Notes: generated by a model from the letters alone, not told the origin. A stretch of 64,000 nucleotides of DNA from an uncultured Opitutaceae bacterium (GCA_903916755.1 CAIWXW010000201.1:1-64000), one strand, 5' to 3'. Positions 35,083 through 44,254 are shown, counted from the stretch's first letter. A program made the numbers and translations.

Positions 35083-36297
35083 CTATGCCTTCCGGGCCAA
35101 GACACCCCGGAAGATCTCCACCGACCGGGCCAGCTCGTCCGCCGACGCATTCAGCGGCGGCAGCAGCCGCAGCACATTCACGCCCGCCCCGGCCACCAGC
35201 AGCCCATTCTCCCGCAGGGCAACCGCATAGGGCGCGGAATCGACCAGCAGCTGCACGCCGACCAGGAAGCCCCGGCCCCGCACGCCGCCCACCTGCTTGG
35301 GAAATTCCGTCACGAGGCCCTGCAGCGCCTGGATCCAGGGCTTGCTGGCGCTGGTCACGTGCGCGAGCAGTTTCTCCCGCTCGATCACGTCGAGCGTCGC
35401 CAGCGCCGCCGCGCAGGCGAGCGGGGTCCCGCCAAAGGTCGTCCCATGCGAGCCCGGCTGGAAGAGCTCGGCCGCCCGCTCCCCCACCCAGATGGCGCCG
35501 ATCGGAAAGCCGCCGCCCAGGCCCTTGGCCATGGCGATCGCGTCCGGCCGGATGCCCGCCTGCTCAAAGGCGTAGAAGGTGCCGGTCCGGCCGATGCCGC
35601 ACTGCACCTCGTCGACCATCAGGAGCAGGTTCTTTTGGTCGCAGAGCCGCCGCAGCCCGACCAGGAACTCGGGCGTGCAGGGATTGATCCCGCTCTCGCC
35701 CTGGATCGACTCGACGAAGATCGCCGCGGTGTCGTCGTCGACCAGGTCGGCGAAGCTGCCGAGGTCGTTGAGCCGTCCGAAGGAAAAGCCCGGAACCAGC
35801 GGCCGGAAGCCGCGCTGGATTTTCTCCTGCGGGGTCGCGCTCATCCCGCCGAACATCCGGCCGTGAAACGCCTTCTCCGCGCAGATGACCTTGTAGCACT
35901 TGGCCTCCTCCCCGACTTTGCGCATCCCGTGCAGCCGCGCGAGCTTGAGCAGGCCCTCGTCCGCCTCGGCGCCGCTGTTGCAGAAGAACACCCGGCCCGG
36001 CCCGGCATAGCCGACCAGCCGCCGGGCCAGCTCACCCTGGTTCGGATTCCGGAAGAGATTGCTGGTGTGGATCAGCTCGGCCGCCTGCTGCTGCACCGCC
36101 CGCACCCAATGGGGATGGCAGTGGCCGATCGCGTTGACCGCGATGCCGGAGGTGAAGTCGAGGTAGGCGTTGCCCTGGTCGTCCCACACCTGCGTCCCCT
36201 GGCCGCGGACGATCGTCAGCGGCGCGCGGGCGTAGTTCTTCATCACGTGCGCGTCGTAGAGCTCCGCCGCGCTGCTGCGGATCAGGGAAGGGTTCAT
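35083..36297 (-). CDS. argD: Acetylornithine aminotransferase
   Basis: The protein has 404 residues. [20 protein letters not shown] is the subclass III aminotransferase block, [20 protein letters not shown] carries the PLP-stacking aspartate, and [16 protein letters not shown] contains the lysine that forms the Schiff base. The enzyme makes N-acetylornithine. Its ATG overlaps the argB stop by 4 bases, so translation is coupled. The short DUF4160-like ORF follows its stop directly. Confidence 0.95.
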   Translation of the reverse strand: MNPSLIRSSAAELYDAHVMKNYARAPLTIVRGQGTQVWDDQGNAYLDFTSGIAVNAIGHCHPHWVRAVQQQAAELIHTSNLFRNPNQGELARRLVGYAGPGRVFFCNSGAEADEGLLKLARLHGMRKVGEEAKCYKVICAEKAFHGRMFGGMSATPQEKIQRGFRPLVPGFSFGRLNDLGSFADLVDDDTAAIFVESIQGESGINPCTPEFLVGLRRLCDQKNLLLMVDEVQCGIGRTGTFYAFEQAGIRPDAIAMAKGLGGGFPIGAIWVGERAAELFQPGSHGTTFGGTPLACAAALATLDVIEREKLLAHVTSASKPWIQALQGLVTEFPKQVGGVRGRGFLVGVQLLVDSAPYAVALRENGLLVAGAGVNVLRLLPPLNASADELARSVEIFRGVLARKA

Positions 36298-37175
36298 CCG
36301 TGCACGATTTCGGTGCCGATGCCCTTGTTGGTGAAGATCTCGAGCAGCAGGCTGTGGGGCAGGCGCCCGTCGATGAAATGGACCCGCTGGACGCCCTCCT
36401 CCAGGGCGCGGACGGCGCTGCCGACCTTCGGCCGCATCCCATGGTCGATGATCCCCTTCTTTTTCAGGTCCTCGACCTGGCTGATCTTGAGCGTGGAGAT
36501 CAGCGAGGCGGGATCAGGCGGGGCCGCGAGGAGCCCGGGGACGTCGCTCATGTACACGAGCCGCCGCGCCCGCAGGGCGCTGGCCACCCGGCCGGCCACC
36601 AGGTCCGCGTTCACGTTGTAGGGCTTGCCGTCGAGCCCCTCGGCCACGGGAGAAATCACCGGCACGAAGCCCTCGGCGATCTCCTTCTTGATCAGTTTCA
36701 CCTTCACCTCCGTGACCTCGCCGACAAAGCCCAGGTCGATCTCGTTGCCATCCTCGTCCCGGGTCATCTTCTCGCAGACGAGGACGCTGTCGCCCGGGAG
36801 GCCGCTGGGCTTGCCCTTGGCGCCGGAGATGGCCTCGCAGACGGCCTTGTTGACGATCTCGTCCAGGGTCTTCTTGACGATGGCCACGGTGGCCTCGTCG
36901 GTCACCCGGAGGCCCTTGATGAAATTCGCCTTGAGGCCCGACTCCGCCATCGCGCGGGTGATGGCCTTGCCGCCGCCGTGGACCACGACGACGTTGACGC
37001 CGACCGCGGCCAGGAAGGCGATGTCAAAGGCGACGCGGGTGCGGACGACCGGGTCGGGGTCGTCCATGAAGCTGCCGCCGTACTTGACGACGAAGGTCGC
37101 CCCCCGGAAATCCTGGATGTACGGCAGGGCCTCGAGGAGCACCTCGGCCTTGGCCGTAACTTCAGCGACGTTCAT
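36294..37175 (-). CDS. argB: Acetylglutamate kinase
   Basis: The protein has 293 residues. [11 protein letters not shown] is the phosphate-binding start, [15 protein letters not shown] binds substrate, and [20 protein letters not shown] is the aspartokinase-family core. An N-terminal helix of about 25 residues precedes the kinase fold, which is the feature of arginine-inhibited hexameric forms, so feedback inhibition by arginine is inferred. It is the first gene of argBD and divergent from argJ with 123 bases between the starts. Confidence 0.95.
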   Translation of the reverse strand: MNVAEVTAKAEVLLEALPYIQDFRGATFVVKYGGSFMDDPDPVVRTRVAFDIAFLAAVGVNVVVVHGGGKAITRAMAESGLKANFIKGLRVTDEATVAIVKKTLDEIVNKAVCEAISGAKGKPSGLPGDSVLVCEKMTRDEDGNEIDLGFVGEVTEVKVKLIKKEIAEGFVPVISPVAEGLDGKPYNVNADLVAGRVASALRARRLVYMSDVPGLLAAPPDPASLISTLKISQVEDLKKKGIIDHGMRPKVGSAVRALEEGVQRVHFIDGRLPHSLLLEIFTNKGIGTEIVHG

Positions 37176-37298
37176 TGCGCATGCAGGTTCGGGATCAACG
37201 TGAAGGAGTCATAATGCACCCGCGCCGTCCTTTTCCATAATAATTTTGAGGGAAAAATCGGCTTCACTCCGAGGCCTCGTCCGCCCACTGCTGTCGGA
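37176..37298. promoter_or_regulatory. Divergent argB / argJ promoter region
   Basis: This 123-base divergent intergenic region contains an AT-rich centre (37231-37256) with an inverted repeat TTTTCC / GGAAAA around CATAATAATTTTGA. TAATAATTTT could serve as a -10 region in one or both directions. No convincing ArgR-type operator was found. Confidence 0.4.
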
Positions 37299-38615
37299 GT
37301 GCCCGACGCCGCCCTCTCCTTTCCCAATCGGGAAGCCCACCGTGCCTGGCTGGCCAGCCAGGGCCGGCTGCCCGCCGGCTTCCGTGTCGGCCGAACTGAG
37401 TTCGCCTTCACGCCGCGCGAGGCGCCCAAGCCGGCGAAAATGACGCTCACCCTGATCGCGCTCGACCGGCCCTCGCCGGACTTCGGCGCCGTCTTCACGC
37501 GCAATGCCCTCCCGGGAGCCCCCGTCCTGGTCGGCCGCCGGCGGCTGCAGGAAGGGGCCCTGGGCGCCATCATCGTCAACAACAAGATCTCGAATGTCTG
37601 CGCGCCGGGCGGCGAGGCCGCCGCGGAGCAGATCAGCGCCGAAACCGCCCGATTGCTGGGCTTCGCGCCCAGCCAGGTGCTGCCCAGCTCCACCGGCGTC
37701 ATCGGCTGGGGCCTGCCGGTCGAAGCCATGCTCGCAGCGCTGCCCCAGGCGGTCGCCGCGCTGGCCGGCGGCTCGATCCTGCCCGCGGCCGAGGGGATCG
37801 TGACCACGGACCTCTATCCCAAGATCCGCCGCGCCCAGGTCGGAGGCGGCTCGATCGTCGGGATCGCCAAGGGCGCCGGCATGATCGAGCCGAATCTGGC
37901 GACCATGCTCGTCTACCTCCTGACCGACTTGGCGGTGCCACGCGCCGAGCTGCGGGCGATGCTGGCCCGCGCCGCCGACGCCACCTTCAATGCCATCAGC
38001 ATCGACAGCGACACCAGCACCTCGGACACGGTCGCCATCGTTTCCTCCGGCCTCGTCCCCTGCCCCGACCAGGCGGCGTTCGCCCGGGGCCTGGAGGAGG
38101 TCTGCGCCGCCCTGGCCGAGGATGTCGTCCGCAATGGCGAGGGGGTCCGCCATGTCCTGCGCGTGACCGTGCGCGGGGCCACCGACGCCACGTTCGCCCG
38201 GGCCCTGGGCAAGGCCGTGGTCAACGCCCCGCTCTTCAAGTGCGCGGTCGCGGGCAACGACCCGAACGTGGGACGGCTGGTCCAGGCGATCGGCAAGTAT
38301 GTCGGCGCCCAGCCGAAGGTCGCCGATCTCTCGCGCCTGAGGCTGCGGCTGGGCGGCATCGAAATCTTCGCGCAGGGCATCTTCCAGCTGAACCCGGACA
38401 AGGAAAAGGCGCTGGCCGATCACCTGAAGGGGGCCGAGCTCTACGCCAGCGCCCCGCCCAGGGAAGGCGTCTTCGCGCCGCCGATCGACTTCCCCCCGCA
38501 CAGCCGCTGCGTCGAGATCGAGATCGATCTGGGCTCCGGGCCGGCCGGCGCGGTCGTTTTTGGCGGCGACCTGACCCACGAATACGTCAGCGAAAACGCC
38601 GACTACCGCAGCTAA
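37299..38615 (+). CDS. argJ: Bifunctional ornithine acetyltransferase/N-acetylglutamate synthase
   Basis: The protein has 438 residues starting at GTG. GIAKGAGMIEPNLATMLVYL contains the Ala-Thr self-cleavage site that creates the alpha and beta chains. VLPSSTGVIGW, the SIDSDTSTSDT segment and PNVGRLVQAIGKYV are further ArgJ signatures. It recycles the acetyl group from acetylornithine to glutamate. Whether it is mono- or bifunctional cannot be decided by eye. Its 3' end overlaps the accessory cassette gene by 4 bases. Confidence 0.94.
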   Translation: MPDAALSFPNREAHRAWLASQGRLPAGFRVGRTEFAFTPREAPKPAKMTLTLIALDRPSPDFGAVFTRNALPGAPVLVGRRRLQEGALGAIIVNNKISNVCAPGGEAAAEQISAETARLLGFAPSQVLPSSTGVIGWGLPVEAMLAALPQAVAALAGGSILPAAEGIVTTDLYPKIRRAQVGGGSIVGIAKGAGMIEPNLATMLVYLLTDLAVPRAELRAMLARAADATFNAISIDSDTSTSDTVAIVSSGLVPCPDQAAFARGLEEVCAALAEDVVRNGEGVRHVLRVTVRGATDATFARALGKAVVNAPLFKCAVAGNDPNVGRLVQAIGKYVGAQPKVADLSRLRLRLGGIEIFAQGIFQLNPDKEKALADHLKGAELYASAPPREGVFAPPIDFPPHSRCVEIEIDLGSGPAGAVVFGGDLTHEYVSENADYRS

Positions 38616-39007
38616 GCGGATATTGAATCCCGAACCTCGTGATAGGCGAGATTTCGAATGATCGTGTTACTGAGGCCTCCTGAAATGTTTTCCGGAATTA
38701 TTCCGTGAGCTCCATTGGCTGGGACCGGATCAGCGAGAACAGTTAGGCTGACTGGAGTTTGATGCGCTCGTCCTAATTCTTCCAATCGGCCCACCCCAAT
38801 TTCTCCGAGGCGCTCGAGTCGCCGGCCAGGAAGTTTCTGCACCGTGGCCGCGAGCACCCGCCACTGTTTTGCCAAAGGGAAGATCGCCAGCCGACTGATT
38901 GAAGTATTCATGCCTCTGAAAAGGCTGGGCGAAACTCGACCACTCGCGGCATCGTATTTGTCAGAACAAATGGCCCTCAACACCTGCTCTCGCGATTCCA
39001 ACCGCAT
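38612..39007 (-). CDS. Hypothetical protein, third gene of TIGR04255 cassette
   Basis: The protein has 131 residues from the ATG at 39007; a TTG at 39019 would overlap the previous stop and add 4 residues. It reads SGRVSPSLFRGMNTSISRLA near residue 30, then a basic helix-rich middle (KLPGRRLERLGEIGVGRLEEL) and ends YHEVRDSISA. No family is recognised. It follows the 162-residue gene with 8 bases between stop and ATG. DNA composition is AT-richer than the surroundings. The stop overlaps the argJ stop by 4 bases. Confidence 0.65.
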   Translation of the reverse strand: MRLESREQVLRAICSDKYDAASGRVSPSLFRGMNTSISRLAIFPLAKQWRVLAATVQKLPGRRLERLGEIGVGRLEELGRAHQTPVSLTVLADPVPANGAHGIIPENISGGLSNTIIRNLAYHEVRDSISA

Positions 39008-39015
39008 ATCGGTTC

Positions 39016-39504
39016 TCAAAAAACAGCTTGGCTGCAGCGCGCGGCAAACTCTCCAAGAGCCTCTGGAGGGATCACACCCTCTTCACCCATCGATTCTATG
39101 AAATAGCGGGCTCCATCAGGCATTATGGTGGCGTCGATCGTGCGCCCTTCGCGATCCTCCCAAGTGAGTTCAAAGTAACCTTCATCCGTCAAAAAAATAC
39201 TGGGAGGATGTTGGGCTGTGACAAAATGGGCTGCTTGCAGGAATTTTTGGAAATTCCTGTAAGTTCCCCACCCCACCGCATGGCTGTGTTCACCGGTCCA
39301 ACCATCGGGCCATCGGCTAAAATCGTGGAAGCGCTGATACCCGACGTCCCCAAGTTTAGCATAAACGAGACCAGGAAGCGCCGGGGGCACGTCGGTATCC
39401 ATCCACGAAGTGACACTTGGCACCATCCGGCACATCACCGGACGAGGAGCCATCCATTGCCCATGTGCGACCGTGGGCTTCGGCATATCAGCGACGGGAG
39501 GCAT
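39016..39504 (-). CDS. Hypothetical protein, second gene of TIGR04255 cassette
   Basis: The protein has 162 residues (ATG at 39504; a second ATG at 39486). Visible features are SRWPDGWTGEHSHAVGWGTY, followed by FQKFLQAAHF and a beta-rich core PSIFLTDEGYFELTWEDREG then IDATIMPDGARYF. This W-DG plus FL plus PDG pattern looks like a small soluble protein family often seen in operon with TIGR04255 genes, but this is from memory and no search was possible. No signal or TM segment. Eight bases separate it from the TIGR04255 stop. Confidence 0.65.
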   Translation of the reverse strand: MPPVADMPKPTVAHGQWMAPRPVMCRMVPSVTSWMDTDVPPALPGLVYAKLGDVGYQRFHDFSRWPDGWTGEHSHAVGWGTYRNFQKFLQAAHFVTAQHPPSIFLTDEGYFELTWEDREGRTIDATIMPDGARYFIESMGEEGVIPPEALGEFAARCSQAVF

Positions 39505-39512
39505 AAAACGAA

Positions 39513-40262
39513 TTAATATTCAGGTTTTAGTGTAGCAAGGAAGCTCGGCCTTACCAGCTCACGAAAGAACATTTCCTTTTGGACCTCATGGGCTTGGTCA
39601 AAAAGCACAACCGCTTGCTCCCAAAATAATTGCGAGTCCGAACCAAAACCCAGATCAACATCAAGCAGACATCCCTGTTTTGGTCCTGTTGGTGAAGCCA
39701 GCACTGAATTATTCGAAATTTGGACCCGACAAGCATGTCCTCTGCGTTCAAGTTCACTCACGATCTGGAGCGGCCGCGCCACTTCGCTCTTACCCCCGAT
39801 CAACAGGTCGACCTGCAGGCACTCTTGCACAGGATTTGTAAAAAAATCCATGAACCGGAGACCCATGCGTTCTGGAACTTTCACCAATTTTAACGGCCGA
39901 ATTTGGGCGAGCACCCAAGTAAGCATCTCTCGGTACGCGGACCATCCAGGATATTCAGTGCCATTCATGCCGAGAAAAAGGCATCGCGGGCCGACATGCA
40001 GCGAAAGCTGTTCTCCGTTCATCACCACCGTGGGCGCATATCGCAATTCAGGCATCGTCGCCCGGGCTGCATCCGGGATTTGTGCATGAGGCAGATCGGT
40101 TTGCTTCGGAAATCGTTCACGCACAGCGCTGTAAATCAGACCAGGAACAACCGTCGGACTTTGGTCGGTTTGAAAACGGACCTCTGTGATCGCGTTGACG
40201 ATCGAACACGGCGTGATGCGCGTGGGCAGACGCAAATCAACAGATTTAGGCGAATCGGGCAT
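39513..40262 (-). CDS. TIGR04255 family protein
   Basis: The protein has 249 residues from the ATG at 40262 (MPDSPKSVDLRLP). The N-terminal NAITEVRFQTDQSPTVVPGL and the later YPGWSAYREMLTWVL and C-terminal LFDQAHEVQKEMFFRELV fit the TIGR04255 family, whose members are about 250 residues and of unknown function. Genes of this family are sporadically distributed, which suits an accessory or defence-like role (inferred). It is the first gene of a three-gene, AT-richer unit inserted between argJ and the polyamine genes. A 76-base gap separates it from the decarboxylase stop. Confidence 0.75.
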   Translation of the reverse strand: MPDSPKSVDLRLPTRITPCSIVNAITEVRFQTDQSPTVVPGLIYSAVRERFPKQTDLPHAQIPDAARATMPELRYAPTVVMNGEQLSLHVGPRCLFLGMNGTEYPGWSAYREMLTWVLAQIRPLKLVKVPERMGLRFMDFFTNPVQECLQVDLLIGGKSEVARPLQIVSELERRGHACRVQISNNSVLASPTGPKQGCLLDVDLGFGSDSQLFWEQAVVLFDQAHEVQKEMFFRELVRPSFLATLKPEY

Positions 40263-40344
40263 TACCAAGGACTACTAACAACTAATCCCTGCCGTTTTTA
40301 AGCCAAGCTGGTTGTTTTCCTAAAAAAGCGCTATCAGGCCCCGC

Positions 40345-41484
40345 CTAACGGTTGACGTGGACGACCTTCGCGGGCGGAAACCCGTTGAAGTACGTGGCCG
40401 AGGCGTGGCTGTAGGCGCCGATGTTCACGCTGTAGACGTAGTCATCCCGCTGCAGGTCCGGCAGGTTCTCGGCCATCGAGACCACGTCCAGGGCGTCGCA
40501 GGTCGGGCCGAAGACCGAGCAGATCTGGGTCGGTCCCTTCTTGAACGCCTTCACCGGGTACTTGCAGTGGTCGAAGATGACGCCGGAGTAGGTGTGGTAC
40601 ACGCCGTCGTTGATGTAGTAGCACATCTTGCCGTCGCGCACCGCCTTCCCGGTGACCTGCGACACGGCATAGCCGGCGGAGGCGACCAGAAAGCGGCCGG
40701 GTTCGGCCAGGATCTGGATGTCCTTCGGAAAGAGCCGCTCGATCTCCGTGTTGATGACCTTGGCCAGCTCGCGGAAGGGCTTGACCGACGAATCATACGG
40801 CGCCGGGAAGCCGCCGCCGATGTCGATCAGGTTCATCTTGTGGTAGCCCCGGTCCTTGGCTTCCTGGAAGATGTTCGCCGTGAGGCTGAGCGCCTGGACG
40901 TAGTTTTCGAAGTTCGTGGTCTGGCTGCCGACGTGGAAACTGATGCCCTCGACGGTCAGGCCGACCCGGTCGGCCGCGAGGATCAGATCGACCGCCTCGC
41001 CCGGCGAGGCGCCGAACTTGGATGACAATTCCACCATCGCCCCGGTGTTCGGGACCTTGAGCCGCAGCGCGAGCCCGGCATTCGGCGCGTGCTTTTTGAT
41101 CTTCTGGATCTCCTCCAGGTTGTCGAAGGTGACAAGGGGCTTGTACTGGTTCAGCTCCTCCAGGGTCGAGGTCGGCTTGGTCGGATTGGCGTAGATGATC
41201 TTGTCCCAGATCCAGTCCTGCCGCTGCTTGGCCGGCAGGTGCTTGATGTTCTCGTGGACGATCATGAACTCCGGCATCGAGGCGACGTCGAAGCTGGCGC
41301 CCTCCCGGTAGAGCGTCCGGACAATCTCCGGATCGGGGTTCGCCTTGACCGCGAAATAGACCTGGACGCGGGGGAGATACTTCCGGAACTGCCGGTAGTT
41401 CTTCCGCAGCTCGTCGTGATCGATCACGAAGAGCGGCGTGCCGTGCTTTTCGCCCAACTGTTTCAGCTGCTTCAGGGTGATCAT
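40345..41484 (-). CDS. PLP-dependent ornithine/lysine decarboxylase (group IV, fold III)
   Basis: The protein has 379 residues. YFAVKANPDPEIVRTLYREG contains the PLP lysine, FDVASMPEF follows, HVGSQTTNFENYV is the fold III signature, GGGFPAPYD binds phosphate, AEPGRFLVASAG follows, and VFGPTCDALDVV carries the catalytic cysteine-aspartate. It makes putrescine or cadaverine. Placement 26 bases after homospermidine synthase and near the arginine genes favours ornithine as substrate. AAAAAA (TTTTTT on the coding strand) lies shortly after the stop, near 40323, but no stable stem was seen. Confidence 0.88.
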   Translation of the reverse strand: MITLKQLKQLGEKHGTPLFVIDHDELRKNYRQFRKYLPRVQVYFAVKANPDPEIVRTLYREGASFDVASMPEFMIVHENIKHLPAKQRQDWIWDKIIYANPTKPTSTLEELNQYKPLVTFDNLEEIQKIKKHAPNAGLALRLKVPNTGAMVELSSKFGASPGEAVDLILAADRVGLTVEGISFHVGSQTTNFENYVQALSLTANIFQEAKDRGYHKMNLIDIGGGFPAPYDSSVKPFRELAKVINTEIERLFPKDIQILAEPGRFLVASAGYAVSQVTGKAVRDGKMCYYINDGVYHTYSGVIFDHCKYPVKAFKKGPTQICSVFGPTCDALDVVSMAENLPDLQRDDYVYSVNIGAYSHASATYFNGFPPAKVVHVNR

Positions 41485-41510
41485 CGGAAACGGGGTCGGG
41501 CGCGGCGGCT

Positions 41511-42968
41511 TTAGTCAGCCTCGTCGATCAGGAAGTTCTGGAACTGCCAGGGATCCTTCCGGTCGAGGTCCGGCTGGTTGAACCCCTTGAAGGCGTTCAC
41601 CCGGCCCTCGAGCGGGGTCCAGTCGGACGGGGTCGAGATCCACTTGCCGAGATAGGGCTTGGCGATCTTGAGGACGTAGTCGTGCGGCATGTCGTCCGGC
41701 ACCGTGATGCCCTGGGCGGGATTCTCGATCATCCACATGCAGGCGGCGACGACCGAGATGGCGACCTGCATGGTGGTCGCATTCTGGTGCGGGACCAGGC
41801 GGCGGGACTCCTCGATGCTGAGGTCGCTGCCGACCCACCAGGAATTGTAGGAGTGGCCCATCAAGAGGGCCCCGAGGATGTCGGCCCCCTTGGTGATCTC
41901 GTCGTTCATGATCCGCTGGTTCTTCACCAGCTCGTAATCATAGCCGCGCAGCTCGTTCAGCGAGGCGATGGCCATGTCGCAGGGGCAATACGCGTAATGC
42001 ACCGTCGGGCGGTACACGGCCTTCTTGCCCTTCCAGACCGTCAGGCTGTCGGAAATCGTGAAGGCCTCGCCGTGGCGGACGACCATGCCGCTGATGCGGT
42101 AGTTCGGCACCCAGGAGCGGACCCAGGTGTTCATGCCCATCCGCGCGAGGCAGATCTGGTTCTGGGGGCCGTCCTTGTGGGTGTAGGCGTACTTCGGGAG
42201 CTTCTTCTCGTGCGTGCCCCAGCCCATCTCGGCGGTGGTGGTGCCCTCCTCGCGGAAGCCCTCGATGCTCCAGGTGTTGACGAACTCGTCGACCTGCTTC
42301 GGCTGGTCGGTGATCTGGGTGTCGCGCTCGCTGCAGTGGATCACCTTGACGCCCAGGTTCTGGGCCAGGTGGTTGAAGCTGCGCGCCGCGATCAGGCTTT
42401 GCAGCTCCTCCGCCGCCTTCCCCTTCACCTTCTTGTCGGCCAGGGTCCGGTGGCCGATGTCGAGGAGGCCCTGCTTGGTGAAATGGGAGATCAGGCCGGG
42501 ATTGGCGCCGTGCTCGATCACCGCGGTGACGCCCTTGTCCTTCCAGGTGGCGATGCGCTTCCGCAGCTTCATATGCCGGTAGTAAAGCGTCCGCTGCTGC
42601 GGGGGCGTGTTCGGGCCGCCGGCGTACGGATCCCACAGCTCGGTCGAGGTGTTGATGTACATGACGCCGTGGTCATGGCACCACTGGAGGATCTCGATCG
42701 CGTCGATGTTCCAGGCGAGATCGATCAGGAGGTCGCCGGCGGAGACGTGCCGGCCCAGCAGCTTGGCCATGTTCTCCTCGGTCACGCGGTCCCGCACGAA
42801 ACGGACGCCCTTGGAGGTCCAGGGCTTCAGCTTGGCCGCCTTGTTCTCAAAATCCATCACCGTGATGTTCCGCGCCGGCACCTTGATGTGCTTGAGCAGG
42901 ATGGGCAGCGTGCACTCGGCGACCGCGCCGTAGCCAACGAAGAGGATTTTGTTCGGGAAGGTGATCAT
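41511..42968 (-). CDS. hss: Homospermidine synthase
   Basis: The protein has 485 residues, near the usual 470-480. It has the N-terminal Rossmann motif ILFVGYGAVAECTLPILLKH, and GANPGLISHFTKQGLLDIG, IHCSERDTQITDQPKQVDEF and HSYNSWWVGSDLSIEESRRL are typical Hss stretches. The enzyme joins two putrescine units into sym-homospermidine using NAD. The upstream argC and downstream decarboxylase complete an ornithine to putrescine to homospermidine route. The saccharopine dehydrogenase fold could also suggest carboxynorspermidine synthase, but length and motifs favour Hss. Confidence 0.87.
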   Translation of the reverse strand: MITFPNKILFVGYGAVAECTLPILLKHIKVPARNITVMDFENKAAKLKPWTSKGVRFVRDRVTEENMAKLLGRHVSAGDLLIDLAWNIDAIEILQWCHDHGVMYINTSTELWDPYAGGPNTPPQQRTLYYRHMKLRKRIATWKDKGVTAVIEHGANPGLISHFTKQGLLDIGHRTLADKKVKGKAAEELQSLIAARSFNHLAQNLGVKVIHCSERDTQITDQPKQVDEFVNTWSIEGFREEGTTTAEMGWGTHEKKLPKYAYTHKDGPQNQICLARMGMNTWVRSWVPNYRISGMVVRHGEAFTISDSLTVWKGKKAVYRPTVHYAYCPCDMAIASLNELRGYDYELVKNQRIMNDEITKGADILGALLMGHSYNSWWVGSDLSIEESRRLVPHQNATTMQVAISVVAACMWMIENPAQGITVPDDMPHDYVLKIAKPYLGKWISTPSDWTPLEGRVNAFKGFNQPDLDRKDPWQFQNFLIDEAD

Positions 42969-42999
42969 GGGGACGTCGTGATGAGTGAGAAAAGCGAAA

Positions 43000-43020
43000 G
43001 GTGTTCATCCGGGAAACACC
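43000..43020 (-). promoter_or_regulatory. Small hairpin upstream of hss
   Basis: A 6-bp inverted repeat GGTGTT / AACACC with a 9-base loop sits about 30 bases upstream of the hss ATG on its leader. It could be part of a leader structure. No known riboswitch is recognised. Confidence 0.25.
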
Positions 43021-43108
43021 CTCCGCTGACAAGTGTTTTTCCGGGAGCAACATCGCCCCGTCGCCGGCTTGTAACCCGCGGGGCCGGCGGCCGCCAAAAC
43101 CGGCCCCC

Positions 43109-43133
43109 GGCCGGGCCCTTTTTCGGCCCGGCC
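43109..43133 (-). terminator. GC-rich hairpin after argC
   Basis: A perfect 9-bp repeat GGCCGGGCC / GGCCCGGCC with a 7-base loop lies just after the argC stop (43145). There is only a TTTT downstream on the minus strand. It could attenuate rather than end transcription into hss. Confidence 0.4.
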
Positions 43134-43144
43134 GAACCGGCCGC

Positions 43145-44170
43145 TCAGACGAGGCCCGCCGTCTCCTCGAGCCCAAACCAGAGGTTCATGATCTGCACCG
43201 CCTGGCCGCTCGCGCCCTTCCACAGGTTGTCGAGGGCGGAGGTGAGGACCACATTGCCCGTCCGCGGGTCGAGCACCGCCGACATGTCGACCCGGTTGGT
43301 CCCGACCACGTGCGCGGTGTCCGGGGTCTCCCCGCTCGGCCGGATCCCGATGAAGGGCGCGGCGCCATAGGCGGCCCGCCAGGCGGCGTAGATCGCCTCC
43401 ACCGTCACACCGGGCATCGCCGGCACGGTGATCGTGCTGGCGATGCCGAAGCGCATCGGCGCCAGATGCGGGTTGAACTGGATGACGGTGGGCCCTCCGG
43501 CTCTCAGCTCGAGCTGCTCTTCGATCTCCGCCAGGTGCCGGTGCTTGGTCAGGCCGTAGGCCTTGGCGCTCTCCGCCCGCTCGACGTAAAGGTACATTTC
43601 CTCGGCCTTTCGGCCGGCGCCGCTCACGCCGCTCAGGGAATTGGCCACGATGTGGCTGCGCGAGACCAGGCCGGCCTGGAGCAGCGGCGCCAGCGGGACG
43701 AGGATGCTGGTGGGATAGCAGCCGGGCGCGGCCACCAGCTTGGCCTCGGTCTTCCAGGCGGGCGGGCTCAGCTCGGGCAGGACGTACCGGGCCAGCGGCA
43801 GCAGCTCCGGCGCGTGGTGATCGCCATAGTACTTCTGGTAGGTCTCCAGCCGGGCGATCCGGAAGTCCGCGCTCAAGTCGATCACCCGCTTGCCGGCGGG
43901 GACCAGCACCTGGGCATAGGTGGCGGCGGCGCCATGGGGGAGCGCGAGGAAGATGACATCGAGGTCCGACCGGGCCAGCGCGGCCGCGTCGGGCTCGGTG
44001 AAGGCCAGCCCCCGGTCCCGGCCCAGGAGGGCCGGCATGACCTTCGCAAGCGGCTTGCCCGCGTGGGCCCGCGAGGTCACCGCCGCGAGGCGGGCCTGCG
44101 GATGACCGAGGAGGATATTGACCAGGACTTCGCCGGAGTAACCGGAGGCGCCGACAATGCCGACTTTCAT
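43145..44170 (-). CDS. argC: N-acetyl-gamma-glutamyl-phosphate reductase
   Basis: The protein has 341 residues. VGIVGASGYSGEVLVNILLG is the NADP-binding loop of this dehydrogenase, LVAAPGCYPTSILVPL carries the catalytic cysteine and LPHGAAATYAQVL is another ArgC signature. The enzyme reduces acetylglutamyl phosphate. It stands at the head of the argC-hss-decarboxylase strand, separate from argBD and argJ. The gap to hss is 176 bases. Confidence 0.95.
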   Translation of the reverse strand: MKVGIVGASGYSGEVLVNILLGHPQARLAAVTSRAHAGKPLAKVMPALLGRDRGLAFTEPDAAALARSDLDVIFLALPHGAAATYAQVLVPAGKRVIDLSADFRIARLETYQKYYGDHHAPELLPLARYVLPELSPPAWKTEAKLVAAPGCYPTSILVPLAPLLQAGLVSRSHIVANSLSGVSGAGRKAEEMYLYVERAESAKAYGLTKHRHLAEIEEQLELRAGGPTVIQFNPHLAPMRFGIASTITVPAMPGVTVEAIYAAWRAAYGAAPFIGIRPSGETPDTAHVVGTNRVDMSAVLDPRTGNVVLTSALDNLWKGASGQAVQIMNLWFGLEETAGLV

Positions 44171-44223
44171 GGGAGGAAGCGTCTAGGACGGAAGTGGAGG
44201 AATCGAGTATGAACTCTATAGCC

Positions 44224-44254
44224 AAAAAAAAAGCCCGCGCCAATTGGCGCGGGC
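44224..44254 (-). terminator. Intrinsic terminator of the porin gene
   Basis: A perfect 11-bp stem (GCCCGCGCCAA / TTGGCGCGGGC) spans 44233-44254, followed on the minus strand by nine T (AAAAAAAAA at 44224-44232). It lies just after the stop of the porin gene. Confidence 0.9.

Noticed and set aside
37200-37225. Possible ArgR box near TCATAATGCA
   Set aside because: Only half of the consensus is seen and spacing is wrong; no paired second half.
40321-40344. Terminator after the decarboxylase
   Set aside because: There is a T6 run but no stem longer than 3-4 pairs.
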